Assembly (NCBI GenBank): GCA_948567375.1
Contig: OX419761.1
Location: 20,002,243-20,066,242, forward strand
From: Lunularia cruciata
Lineage: Eukaryota > Streptophyta > Marchantiopsida > Lunulariales > Lunulariaceae
Length of the DNA stretch: 64,000 nucleotides
Reading direction: 5' to 3'
Part shown: in pieces, positions 45,890 through 58,305 of the stretch
Layout: the number at the start of each line of letters is the position of its first letter
Numbering within the stretch: the first letter of the stretch is position 1
Program-made: the position numbers and the translations under genes
The notes under the pieces: model-generated
The model's database searches: none
What the model was told of the DNA's origin: nothing
Seen by the model: only the letters and a program-made list of their open reading frames with translations

Positions 45890-46257
45890 CCCACATATAA
45901 TTTTCCATTCTTATTTGAGGAGGAAGATTCTAGTATTAGATGTGAGTTGTATAGCGGACATGAGAGTTCCTACTAGACTTCATTTCTTTGGGTGGTGTGC
46001 AGAGGAGGGGATGACATTCCTACAAAGCAAGTAGTACTTTATGGTATGTCTTGCAATTGGGCATGAGAGATTTTATGGAGTATTGTATCACACACTTTCA
46101 TGTGATCATATGGACATGTGGTCCAAATCATGAGGTAGAGGTTCTATTGTGTTCTATGTGGGAGCATGGTCTACTACCTATTAGAGTAAACACCAAAGTG
46201 TGTTTGATAGCATCTCTTTGTGAGAGTGATGGATACTTTGATGAGTTTCATAGTTAG
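45890..46257 (+). pseudogene. Possible FCP1/NIF-type HAD phosphatase fragment
   Basis: RKILVLDVSCIADMRVPTRL has the hydrophobic-LVLD context of the HAD nucleophile loop (though D-V-S lacks the second Asp). After a frame change comes LGMRDFMEYCITHFHVIIWT, then CGPNHEVEVLLCSMWEHGLL, like the 'RPG-x-x-FLEY...xxVVIWTS' block of FCP1-like phosphatases. FCP1-type enzymes dephosphorylate the RNA polymerase II tail. Here it would be a dead fragment. The match is from memory of the family pattern only. Confidence 0.35.
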
Positions 46258-47460
46258 ACCATACAATACATTTAATTCATTTGGTTTATCCATCCAAGAT
46301 ATACTAGTTGTGATAGTGATGCTCTACCTTATTGTAGGAACCATCCTCATGGAGCTATACATCCTCTTAGTTTTGGTCCAATGACTATACTCTATACTAT
46401 ACTTCATATACATCATTATTTCAGCTTCTTGTAGCTCCTCTAGATAGATTTAAAGAATCCACTCTTCTAGCTATACATTTCCTAGAGGAAGAGTGCACCA
46501 CAAGTAGATCAAGGGATTACAATTCTGACCCTTATGATCTTTTAGGGTGTGCATTCCGTGAGCCCAAGATGAATGAGCAAGAGTGGAGGTGGTTGTGGTG
46601 CTATAATCATTTTTTTCTTAGGCCTATCTTCTATAGGCGCTTACATGAGGTCTTTGAAAGACATGTACCATAGAGTTAGATGTCTATTATATAACTAATG
46701 CCTAAAATTCACTCATATTGGGAGTTTTGGCCTAGCTTATGGGCCGGATATGTATATTTAAGTATTGTACACTTCAATCTTCTATACTTGCATCACTTAC
46801 TTTGATACTTACACCACAAACTTATATGTTTTGTCATGGTTTTGATGTATTCCTTTGATGTTCTCTACTTTATTGATACACAAGGGATTATAGTACTTAC
46901 ATGAGTTCTTATAGCTCCATGGACTATATAATTAAGCTACTATACTTACACACTAACTTGTTATTTTTTGTGCTTGCATCACTACTTTTGATGTAAGCAA
47001 CATAACTCAATGAGTTAAACACTAGTCTTTTACATAAACCAGGTGAGATATAATTAGCTTAGGTAAGCACCAAGTTAAACACTAGTGGGTGAAAACTACA
47101 AAAGATTTTGTTAGCCATGTAGATTGCACAAACCATGCAAACCTAGTTATGAAATTGTGCAAACCATGCAAACCAAGATTTAACAAAGTAGAATTAGACC
47201 CCAATATCTTGAAATCTTGTTTGCATAGAGTATGTTATGAGATTGGGCTTGTTTTGGTGGGGACTTGAACTTTTTAAGCATAAGCTAACATTTTTAATAT
47301 AATTGTGTAGTTATGTTGATGTTATATGAGGGGATAAAACATGTGATATAAAAGATGAATTAGGAAAGACATGGAGAGAAAGTATTAACATTATGTTATA
47401 GGAAATGCTTTTAATGATGTTTAATGGTGGTTTTAATGATTTTTAATATGCTTTAATGAT
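46258..47460. other. No gene seen
   Basis: AT-rich with scattered short frames. GCAAACCATGCAAACC-like words at about 47120-47190 echo the CACAAACCATGCAAACA near 43518, the two lying either side of the unrecognised coding region. Confidence 0.5.
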
Positions 47461-49091
47461 GAGTATGATCTGTTAACAAGTGATCATAGTAGAGCTCTTA
47501 CTATTCTTCACTCTCATTCCAACTTGTGAAATCTGTTGTATAATATGTCTTAGGTATAGGGAACTTGGGATCCACACTATAACTAGCACTAGAGCCATTA
47601 TAAGGATGTGAATCTATACCAAATAAAGTTGTAATAATGCTTCTGATCTCCTTGGAGGTCTTCCCAGCCGCCCTCGCTAGTTCAAGTGTTATTGAGTAAA
47701 AACATATTGATTTTTCTTCTCTCTTTTTGATATGGAGCCTTTCTACCTTTGACCTTATTTTCTTTGTTCTAAGTATATCCTCAGCCTCTACTTATATCTT
47801 TTGTTTTGCAATTTTTGCAGCTTGTGTTTCAATCTCAACTATTTTACACCTCTCTCTGGATTCAAGGGAGTCACTTTTCAATTTGCTATGGCTAGCTCAA
47901 TCCTATGACAAAGAAGCAAGTGCAAGTGTAATCTTAGCAACTTTAGAAATTTTCCTTCTATTTAAAATGTCACCTTCCTTCTCTTTTAAAGCTTCTTCTT
48001 TAGTTAGATCTTTCTCATTGGATGCTTCTCTTGTGTGCTCTTCAATGTCTTCTCTACCCTCCTTTTCTCTAACTTCACAAGGTATTCTTCTTGGCATGAT
48101 CTTGTGTGTTTCTCTTGTTTCATTGGGTGTTCCTTCGGAGTTGGTCTCATGTGTTGGTCTTGTTGCTCTTAGATATCCTTGCAATGACTAAATCTCTTTT
48201 TTTTCCTCGGGAGATACTCTTCCTCTTCCTTTTCATTTTCTCATGTCAAGCATTGACTGCCATCCTCTTGAACTCCTCTTGACCCACACTCATAATTTCC
48301 AAAAACAATTGCAATTTAGACCTCCTCTTCAAATCTATTCATGTGATCTTTTGAGTGCTCTTTGGTGTTTAATCAAGTGTAGAATTTTGGCCAAATTCTT
48401 CACCACCACCTTTGCATGTTCCATCTATGATCCAAATTCTATCTTCAACACCATCACCAATGCTCCCCAAAGCAAGTGGAGATATATTGGCTCTACAACC
48501 TAACATTAATCAATTCTTTGAAAATGTGTACAAAGATGGTTCACTTTTTCATCTATGGTTTTCCATCCTCTCTTACTATCTTTCTCATTGGGACCCTCTC
48601 CAATGGAATTATATTTCTATTATTGTGTATCTTTATACTATTTGATATATCAAGCAAAATTTTTGTAAAGCCTCTCTCCTATGGAAATGGGAAATCCTCT
48701 CCCGTGCCTTGCTCAGTAAGTGGCCATGTAACTAAATGCGGTGCTCTTCTAGACATGCCTTTTACTATTCCGACCATGAATCTAACTTGAGTGTTTGGGT
48801 CATCCAAACAGTCCAAAATTTGGGCAGAGTGGTGAGAAACCATTTTGAATCTATCATCCTCTCCTTTAATTGCTTTGCTATTGCTACTCCCCGATCCATC
48901 TGAACCAACTTTGCTCCTGGATCCAACTGAACTCCATTTGCTAGCAAATATTGGAACACCCTTATGTGCATAAATTGGAACAACTGCAACCATTTTCTTG
49001 AAAAGTTCTTGAAATCCAAACCGGCGAGGGAGGAGGGGTGCAAATTGAACTTGTTCTTTGTTGTCTCGAGGTGAGTGTGAGATTCATCCAT
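47460..49091 (-). pseudogene. Unrecognised decayed reading frame (minus strand)
   Basis: Opens at ATG 49091 (MDESHTHLETTKNKFNLHPS). After a shift near 49015 it reads FKKMVAVVPIYAHKGVPIFA, then KAIKGEDDRFKMVSHHSAQI and FMVGIVKGMSRRAPHLVTWP down to about 48680. After several stops a charged, helix-prone part follows (48184-47903: VREKEGREDIEEHTREASNE, EKDLTKEEALKEKEGDILNR). Overall layout, a globular start followed by a charged helical tail, resembles the LTR-less element's frame, but no sequence match was seen. Family unknown. Confidence 0.4.
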
Positions 49092-50637
49092 GGTTTCTCT
49101 GTTTCACTAAGAACTTTGATTTCAATTTGCACATGCAAACTTGTATTACTAGTTATGTGCTCTATCGTGTGGCTGTGTCGGGCTAGGTGCGGTGTGTCTA
49201 ATCCTTTGTATCTAACATATTCACCATAAAAAACATGAAACCATCTCCCTTGCGCATGAGCTATTAGATACTAAGAAGTGGGAGTGTCAACAATTTCAAA
49301 TTATGCTTATTCATTAATTTCACTTGCATCATTTTCCATTTGGCATAATGTGAAGGAAATGGTTAGGATAATATGGTTAATATTTGCCTCGATTCAAGAC
49401 ACTAATTAATTGCCGGACTTCATACTCCACGGTAAAGCCAGAATATCAATTTGAAACTGAAACCCCTCATGCCCATAAACTACTTTTTGGTACCCGGAAC
49501 TCTTTTGCACAGGGACGTTTATTTATAACTTCATCGACTGTTACTGGTAACTGTAACAAAATTTACCACTCCCGAGCCTCTGCCTGTAACTTTAGGAGAG
49601 AAGCCAACTTTGAAACCCCTAATACATCGACAGAATGGTTAAATTGACTCAGCACTTTTTGATACCAGTAAATACAGATCTAAACACCTAAAGCCCATAC
49701 ATGTCTAAGCAACTATAAGCTGCCTCAACACACGTTTATACTATTGCACAATTTGCATATAGCAAAATAATATGCTGTATTTCATGTTTCAACTCTCACA
49801 AGAACAACTGATCCTTCTTGACAAAACAAGCTAGAACATTCCGGGAATTTTAGATATCATTTGATAAGGAACAGCAACTTTGTAAGTGGTTCAGAAAATA
49901 CTCTTTTAACACATTGACGCTCCCTCCATGAAGGACGACAGCCTTGTATATGGTACTATTCTACATGGTGTTTTTATGTGTAGAATATCACAATGGCAAA
50001 TGACTTGCAATCTACAACCGACAATGGTCTACGGTAGCTGAGAGAACGCATTCATCTTGGGTTTCAATTTCCACATTCAACCCCGTAATCACCAGCCTAG
50101 GAACTGTGCGGAAGAGATTATTCTAGTTGATCACAACTGCAACTTTCCGAGCGATGAAACCCCTCTGAATACGAGAGAATCTTAACAAGGTACTGAAGGT
50201 AAGGTAACGCAGTAGTACAACCAGTACGTATTATAGTACAAGTAAAGTACCTCCTCCATATGTCAATTCCTGGGAGACTAATAAACATGCCGGAGATGTA
50301 ACCAGGTCAAATATGGCTTAATACAAGATAAAGCAATAAAAAGGTTATTGCATGGAACAGAGTCGTGCTTTTCTGAACACGTTGTCTCGCATGAAGTATT
50401 AACGAATGAAGAAATCCATGAAAACTCCCGAATTTAATTATAGGGTTGGTATATAGACGGACATTGTAGAAACTGTAGATGCTCGTTTGGAAAGGCTTGT
50501 AGGTATGCCATGCAAACGGAGATGATTTGGCTCGTGGAGAGACTTGGTCACTGCCAGGTGGCGGTGGGGAGATAGAGCAAGAGGTGAATATTTCTCGCCT
50601 CTTGCTTACAGCGGATGACCTGACCGTTTGCCTGGGC
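49092..50637. other. Intergenic, no gene seen
   Basis: No repeat or frame recognised. Composition is closer to balanced than in the flanking transposon blocks, so this is probably the upstream region of the thylakoid gene. Confidence 0.6.
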
Positions 50638-50643
50638 CACGTG
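50638..50643 (+). promoter_or_regulatory. G-box in the upstream region of the TROL-like gene
   Basis: CACGTG within GGCCACGTGGA, about 380 bases before the start codon. A CCAAT box (GGCCAATGGGG) lies near 50781 and a TGACGTGG near 50733. G-boxes are common in light-regulated photosynthesis promoters. Use here is inferred. Confidence 0.45.
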
Positions 50644-51019
50644 GAGAAAAGTTGAGCGCACTTGTGTCCTCCGCGGTCGGACGCCTGGATCCCATGCCTC
50701 GGAATCTCGTCCTCTCATTCGCTCACACCAGACTGACGTGGAGCAGAGGAAATCCCTGAGTGGACGACCGGTAGAGATTGGCCAATGGGGTGAATCTGCT
50801 GAAGGATAAACAACTCGGAGGAAAACCTGGGCCTCTTGCGCTCCTGCCCTACCGTTCTCTCATGCATGCTGTTGTGTAGTACTAGTGAATGTAATCGACA
50901 TTTTGTCGAAGGAATTGTGAACTGGAGAAGAAGAGCTGAAGAAATTGAAGGGAGGAGAAAAAGAAGAACCTCCTGAGGGGAACGAAGAGGGAGGGGAGGG
51001 TTGTGGCGCGGTTGCTAAG

Positions 51020-54000
51020 ATGGAGGCCCTGGGGTTGAGCAGCGCGGCGACGCGAACTTCCATTCGGTGTGGGGTCGGGGGTTCGATTGTTACCGGAAGC
51101 CGAAGGAATTTGACACGACAGAGCCACTCTCAGCTTTTCTCAGCTGGAAAGAAGCGGGACGAGAAGTGTGTTGTAGCGAAAGTTGACGATGTCGGTGTGT
51201 CGGTGCAGGAACGAGTGAGAGAGACTTTTCTGAGGGAGAGGAGTAAGGTGCTTTTCGCCACCGTTGCTGCGGGGATTGCGAGAGTGGAGAGTGCTTTGGC
51301 TTTGAGCTATGACGAAGTGGTGTCAAATGCTGAAGAGGTTGTGAGGAATAGTTCTGACTCGTTTGATTTGAGCCTCCCTAGTGTAGATATCGATGTAGAT
51401 ACCTCCGGGATTACCGATTTTATTTCCTCAAACCCGCTAGCAATTGTCGGCGGCGTGGTTGTCCTCGCCTTGCCGGTGATCGCGTCCAATGTATTTAAAA
51501 AACCACAAGGTTATGGAACAGTGTCCGCCGCGGAAGCGTACGCTAAGCTGGGAGATTCCGAACTCGTCACACAGATTCTGGATATTCGAGTCGGGGATGA
51601 CATCAGGTCGGAAGGCACTCCGGACCTGAGAAGTTACAGGAAGAAGGTCATTCAGCTCCCGTTTGTCGGCGATGCTGAAAAATATGTGGAGAAGGTGAAG
51701 ACAAAATTCAAGGATGCCGAAAATACGACGGTATATATCTTGGACAGGTGATAATCAGTCTCTTAGATCTCATCCCTGTCTCTTTTTGTGCGCTGCGAGC
51801 TGGACGAGGAGAATCTAATGGGTTGCAGATTTTTCTAGCTGCAGCTCTTTCGGGGCCTAATCGGAGTTTCGAGGTTCCTTACATGATTGAATTCTGGGAG
51901 TGGAGCCTACATTATTGGAGAATCATCTACTAATAGAAGAGGACAATGTACGTTGTCAAACTGGTTGCGCGATACAGGTCGTGAACGGGGTTATACTTAC
52001 TGACTGCCGCCGAGAACTCGAATTCATAATTACTTGGGTTAATCAATATGTTGCAGGTTTGATGGGAGCTCTGCCGCAGTTGCCAAGCTACTGGTCCAAA
52101 ATGGCTTCAAATCGGCCTATGCTATCAAGGATGGAGCTGAAGGTCCAAGGGGCTGGCAGGTCTGTTCCTTCATTTAGATGCATGTCTATGCAGTCCACTT
52201 TTCAGCTTGTTTCCCTACCACTCACGATGTGCACGACATTTCAGCTGATAGCAATCCGTTCGGAGTGGACATACAGACTGTGCCACAGTCTCTCTGTGTG
52301 TGGTCTGGCCTTCCCCAAATAGACATGGGGTCATGATGAAGCTGCTGACATGACTGACTGACCGATTATTGGACTTGTCATCCCTCAGAGCAGCGAACTT
52401 CCTTGGCTGATTCCCAGGAAGGGATTCACCCTGGACCTCGGCAACTTGAAGGACGTATTTGACACTGTAAGGAAACAGTACCTTGCCTGTTTCGGAATGG
52501 AATGAATGGATTTTGATATCTGCTGTTTCTTGAACAGCCGGCCAGGTTTCTGGGACAATGTAGGTAGTAGTGATGTCCTTACACTGGATTTCATTCCAGT
52601 TGGACGTGGTTCCAAGTATTTGTGGTGAAGCGCTGAATGTCGGGACTCCTATTGATGGTTAGGAGCGAAGATCAATTTAACGTGACCTCTAGTTTATCCG
52701 CGTTCATATCCATTTCTCGAAAGTGCGCTTTACGGATGCGGATTTTAGTTCGCAATAGTGTTTTTGAGATCTCTGCCAAACTTGTGCAACTTACATTGGT
52801 ACCTTCTAAATGTACTTCAATTATTCAGGACAGTTCAAGCTTGGTCCCAACTACAATTGGTGTCGCAGCAGCAGCGGGTGCAGCACTTGTTGTGTTCTCT
52901 GAGGTATAAGAGTCATCCTCAGCTCAATGCCAGGTTGTATCATTGTGTTCAAGTTCTGTTTCACAAGAGAAGCCCACAAAATCTCATCTTCCATTGCTTG
53001 TCGCAGGCAGAGACAGCCCTACAATTACTCGGCTCTGCAGCGCTCGTGCAGATATTCTTAAAGAAGCTCCTCTTTGCCGAGGTGGATCCCAGCAACTTAA
53101 GTTTCATTCTTTAGCTTTTCCCGAACCTTTTCGTTTAAGCCGAGAAGTAGATTGGATGAGCAGTTGTCTGCGGTTAGCCTGTGCATCTTAGGATGTCCAC
53201 CGTGTAGACAAGTGCCATGTATCTCTTGTTTTCTGTACCTCATCATCAAGCAGTGAACACTGATGACAACTCGCTTATCTACTTCTATGTGCAGGACCGT
53301 AAGAAAACCTTTTCGGAGCTGCAAACCTTCCTAAACACAAAGGTTGCACCTCAGGAGTTTGTATCAGAACTAAAGGTCGGTGATACAACTAGCTTGCCTA
53401 TCCAGTGTTTCTAGGTTCAGTCCTTACAACTGATATCGAATGTGTGTCCAATTTGATCTGGCTGGACTGAAAGATCAGGTGTGAGGAAACTTGCGTTGCG
53501 TCTTTCTAAGATAGCGGGAAACTATGGTTATTTCTGATTTGGTACTGGATGCCTCCGAGCATTTGTCTTGACAAGTTTATTTAACTTAAGCTAACTTGTG
53601 AGGTAAATGAACTGTCTATGTGCTACGTCTTGGTAATTATATTATGTACGATTTAGATACTGATGGCACATACCTTCTGTACAGGGTATTGGAAAGGTTC
53701 TGCTTCCCAAGTATGAAGAAGTCAAAGCTGCTACCGCAAACGGAGCTGCCATCCTCGAGAATACTGTGGAGAGCGTAGCACCAACTGTTCCATCTGAACC
53801 TGCCGTTAGTGAACCTAAGCAAGTGGAACCAACTCCTGCTACTGTTGCAGAATCACCTTCTCCGGACATGATGGGAGCTCAGGCCGAACCCACACCTGCT
53901 CCCATTGCTGAATCACCTTCTCTTGCTACTTCGGAACTTGAAGCACCTGCTGTTGCGGAGCCCGTCGCAGAGGAGGCGACCATATCGGCGGAAGCTGCCT

Positions 54001-54314
54001 CCACTCCTGCAGAGGTTGCTGGAGAGTCGGGGGAGAAACCATCAGAGAAAGAACTGGTTACGGTACCAAGCACCAAATCGACAGAACTTCCCAGAGCCAA
54101 CAGGCCTTTGTCCCCATATACTCAGGTAATGGAGGAAGTATATCATTTTGTTTGTTTTCCGCATTGTGGCTTGAATATTCTGTCCTAGCTTCGTATGTCG
54201 CTAAAAGTGTGTCGTTACGTTTTGATCTACATTCCAACAGCGAGTTTTGAATCCTGATCTGTCTCAATGCAGTTCCCAGGCATGAAGCCACCAGGCCCTC
54301 CATCAAAGCCCTGA
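51020..54314 (+). CDS. TROL: TROL-like thylakoid rhodanese-like protein (FNR tether), 8 exons
   Basis: Exons 51020-51747, 52057-52159, 52389-52466, 52829-52903, 53007-53081, 53295-53375, 53685-54125 and 54273-54314, all GT-AG, give 540 residues in one frame. Residues 1 to about 75 are Ser/Thr/Arg-rich, a likely chloroplast transit peptide. A hydrophobic segment lies at about 138-158 (LAIVGGVVVLALPVIASNVF). A rhodanese fold spans about 165-290, with Asp (YILDRFDGSS, residue 242) where active rhodaneses have Cys. More hydrophobic segments follow at about 309-350 (IGVAAAAGAALVVF, LQLLGSAALVQIFLKKLLF). A Pro/Glu/Ala-rich stroma-facing tail follows, then the C-terminal motif RPLSPYTQ-FPGMKPPGPPSKP. 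This order matches Arabidopsis TROL (STR4), which anchors ferredoxin-NADP reductase at the thylakoid through that C-terminal motif. The ATG at 51020 is preferred over an in-frame ATG at 50945, which would add 25 acidic residues unlike a transit peptide. Confidence 0.93.
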
Positions 54315-54712
54315 GCGTTCGGTTGCTCTCAGAGCCCACATATGTCATCACCCTTGGATGCCAAATTGTACCATTGGTTACTTATCCTAGCTATATGGAG
54401 ACCGCCCCTTTTTTCCTACAATCAACCCTTTGTTTTCTAAGAACCCGAGTGGAGTTTCTTCCCTGTTGTATGCAGAATGTTTCCGCAGTGCATAAATATG
54501 TAATACGTATTTGTGACTGTATAGACACCGGTTGTGGGAGCGTTGTCTGCAGAGGTTGATTGTGGTTCCTTTCTGCATTCAAATCAAGGGAGTGCAGAAG
54601 GCTCGATAGGAGTAGATTATTGTCAAGGAATTTGCTGAGGCAAGTAGCATATCGGGAGTAGTGTAATAGCAGAATTATCTCTGTGCTGTAAAACTGTCTT
54701 AGATAGCGTCAC

Positions 54713-54718
54713 AATAAA
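54713..54718 (+). terminator. Probable poly(A) signal of the TROL-like gene
   Basis: AATAAA about 400 bases after the stop codon, in a gene-free stretch. Other A-rich signals are possible. Confidence 0.4.
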
Positions 54719-55746
54719 ATACACGAAGTTCTCGCCGCAAAAGTATGCACTCATTCCCCTTATATGCATAAACAACTCCGTGGTGATATTGTGTAGATGA
54801 AGATTGTGATGTTGTGATGAACTATTATCACTCGTCTGAAACACGGCAACTACTTACATGATTTACAGTAGTACAGTTCTACTCGGGAATGATCTCACCG
54901 CATGATTCTATGAGGCTCACTGATTTTCACTATCTGCAAAGAATAGTCTGATGGATCGACTTTTGACGTATGAGCTGGAGACACAAGCATGCGCGCAAGC
55001 AATCCGACAGAATAAGTGTTCAAGCTTGCATTTGTCGTTCGCTCAAGGAGGCTGATACGGCTAGGGATATGATCTGATCGTAAATTGCCCGAGTATATAC
55101 TGTCACAACATAGTCTCTAAGGGACAGAAGAGTGGATCACTTGACATGAAGGCGCTCTCACGTCAGCACTTTAAGCGCAACAAAGAGCAGTCGAATACCA
55201 AGAGTCTACAGGAGAGGCCGTTGTCTGCATCCACAGGTGAAAAGAATTGGTCAGAGTCCGCTAAGTGACACCACAAGACGTATTTGACACCCCAAAAAAT
55301 TTGGAATCAGTGTTTTGCAGGCATGGGAATAGAGTTCTACCTTGGGACACATTTGCTAACTAGATCTTAAACTGGAGAGGCGAATGTCTCAATCCAGAGA
55401 TGTATAGGCTGTGTCAGAGTCTGACTTCTGATATGGCGAGACTCATCTCAACATTTCCAATCAGAATGTCGGAAGAGATAAAATTCTGTTGTTTTATCTC
55501 ACGATACAAAGCGGAAGACCTTATTGGCATGGTTGCCACACGAGCGTACCACAAGTGCTAGAGCAATACAGTTTGTGCGTGGAGCTTTTGGAGAGCTTTC
55601 AACACGCTCCCCTACAAAGAATACACGAGTAACGGGAGGTAAGACATTCACCAATATATCAATATATCACCGACCATTCAATTAAATATGTTTTCGAAGA
55701 TCACTCATATACTGAAAGATAGATGACAGTTGAGGTATAGGTTGTC
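54719..55746. other. Intergenic, no gene seen
   Basis: No frame or element recognised. Confidence 0.6.
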
Positions 55747-56390
55747 CAATTCTGGTATGGGATAGTAGATGCAGAATTGTGATTTTTTGTATGATGTCAC
55801 ATTATTACATGCAACTTAATTGACTTCGGTAATTGTCTTTGGTCTGTTCAATTCTGGTATGGGATGTTATATGCAGAGTTGTGATTTTCTGTATGATGTC
55901 ACTTTATTACATGCAACTTAATTGACTTTGGTATTGTCTTTGGTTTGGCATAACCTCACCAACTTTGGTAGTTATCTTTGGTTTGGCATAATGCATTGAG
56001 TTCAATATGCTGAAGGAGAGAATAATGATATTTAAATTTGGCAGGGAGAGAGTTCATCTACTACAGTTGCTTCTTCTAAGGTGTAGTACAGTATAGTATA
56101 CTTCATCGAGTTTGTTTTCATTCATATATTCAAAGATAGTTTGCAGTTGATATATTGAAAGATAGTTGTTGGTATGGAATATTAGATGCAAAGTTGCAAC
56201 ATAAGGTATGATGTCACCTTATTACAAGCAACCTCACTGACTTTGGTAGTTGTCTTTGGTTTGGCAAAACAGATTGAGTTCAACACGGTAAAAGAAATGA
56301 TAATGACATCTAGATTCGGTAGAAGACCTTATCCGCAATAGTTGCTTCTTCTAAGGTGAAGTAGAGTATACTCTACAATGCTTGTTTTCA
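55747..56390. repeat. Local repeats, 102-bp period plus a third diverged copy
   Basis: CAATTCTGGTATGGGAT..GTATGATGTCAC..TTACATGCAACTTAATTGAC begins at 55747 and 55849. A diverged copy (GGTATGGAATATTAGATGC..) starts near 56169. TTGCTTCTTCTAAGGTG also recurs (about 56067 and 56342), showing a larger duplication of about 275 bp. Confidence 0.8.
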
Positions 56391-56496
56391 AGGGCAACAT
56401 GTACAGCCTTGATCTCATGGAGCAAGGAGTGTTTAGTGCACATAGATCTTTGCCTTCATTTTTTGGTAAGTAGAAGTCATCAAATGGTAGTGTTGC

Positions 56497-57487
56497 TTGT
56501 TGGACTTGTGGTGGAGCTCAACACAAAATAGTACACTTAAGGTAGTGGACGTGACATCCATAGATCCCCACAACCAACCTAGAGATAGTGTGACCATTGT
56601 CATAGATTTGGTCACATTAATGACCGATGCTTTAACTTACACCCAGAATGATTGCATAGCAGAGTTGCTATGGCAAGAAGAAAAGGAGCCATGGGTCATG
56701 AAGGACAATGTGGTGGTAGAAGACCCACACATGGTAGGAGTATAATACTTACTCTCACTTTTGATACAACTATTGCTACATACATTGAGTAATTGGACTA
56801 AAGATTGGCCAGTGTGGCTATAGCTAAGAGGAGATCAATTCAGGTGTTGAGGTTTCTATATCTTATTTTTGTAATAAAGATCTCTTTGACTTCATGTGTG
56901 GATCAACATAGGTAGATGTATTTGCTACAATGACTAGGAAAACAATATGTGCTCTTGAGCCTAAAGAAATATTAGTGTAGTTAAACCTACATAGAGGAGA
57001 GGTTAGTAGATAGGTCAGACTTCCCCAGTATTTCACACTTTTTGATGCACTACAAACCTCATCCATCTCTTAGACATCATAGTGCAGATGTATCAAGTAG
57101 CAATGGATGGAAAGATAGACCAAATATGGTTTAGTTAGCTACTTCTACCAAGACTTTGTCTAGCGCTATGTTGAGGTGGCTCAGTCTATTATGCATTCTC
57201 CTTTGTTCTCATCCACCAACATGTTTGTATTAAGGCTTGATCCAACTCCAATATTCCAATTGGTTGCCATGATTTGTGAGAGTACGGATGGTGTGATTAT
57301 TACTTCTAGTGTGGAGGTGGTTGATGATGGAACTAGCTTGGTTGAGGAGCATGGGATCAATTTGGTTACTAGTGGCTATGGTAGATATCAACTACTAGGT
57401 TGGAAGAATTATCTACTAGACTTGCATTTGAGCAAGTTAAGTTATGCGTATGGTTGTCTTATTGGACAATTAGAATGGAATTTTTAG
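56497..57487 (+). pseudogene. Retroelement gag relic with zinc knuckle
   Basis: At 56589-56630 the plus strand reads CDHCHRFGHINDRC, an intact Cx2Cx4Hx4C knuckle, followed by FNLHPE. Stops flank it. A 103-codon frame at 57176-57487 (MSSTDGVI-like; SVEVVDDGTSLVEEHGINLV) may be downstream sequence of the same element but has no recognised motif. The knuckle differs from those of families A and B, so this is a third, very old element. Confidence 0.45.
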
Positions 57488-57560
57488 TATGGTTGGATCT
57501 TCAAGGAAGATCTATAGACCACAAAGTGTCTTATTAGACTCTAGTGGTTAAGTCCTTATG

Positions 57561-58305
57561 TGCTATACTCTAAGGACAAGAGTATTCTTCAAGAGACAAA
57601 ACCCAGATTTACCCTATTTCTCAATCCTTTGATGCCCCAAAGGAGCACCTTCTCTTTATTATATAGCAAAGAGGATCCCCTCAAAGGAAGCTCCACTCTT
57701 GGATCAGATACATGGATTGGTGACCTGTCAGCAAGATCCATCCTTGGATTAGTTGTTTGGATGGGTGACATGTCACTCTTGTCCTATCTAGTTGGTCAAA
57801 TGGGTTTGACCAAAAGGAATCTTTAGGGAATCTTCTTGTAGGAAACTCAAAATTGCATGGGTAAGGTACCATTGGAAAGCTATTGACAAGACAAATCATG
57901 GGGAGAGAAGGCAAGATTTTTACCATGAGGGGGGATAACTATTTCCATTTTCATGGCCTAATTCATCCATTTAGGCCTCCAAAAATGGTTTTAAAGTTTA
58001 AGCTATTTTTGGCTTCTTCTCTATTAGTAGAAGTGCTCTTTTGGTAATACCTATATCTGATCTACATTCCCCATCATGTATAACATCCTTCTAGATGTCA
58101 CCACCTCAAGTTTCACCTCTAGATCATATGTCCAACTATTGATTCTAAATCCTTCAAGTATGTTTTGGTTTTTGGCCTATTAGTAGAAGTACTCTTTTGG
58201 TGATACATCTATCTGATCTAATTAGTAAATCATGTATAACATACTCCCAGATGTTACAAAACCAAATTTCATCTCTAGATCATGTATCTATCTATTGGTA
58301 TTACA
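57561..58305 (-). repeat. Element C 3' LTR
   Basis: 745 bp. On the minus strand it starts TGTAATACCAATAG and ends GAGTATAGCA, with two U3 units. The polypurine tract AAAAGGAGGGAGGTT precedes it, as in element B. Confidence 0.9.

Noticed and set aside
55747-56390. CRISPR-like array
   Set aside because: Copies are about 100 bp and adjacent without regular spacers, in plant nuclear DNA; a plain tandem repeat.
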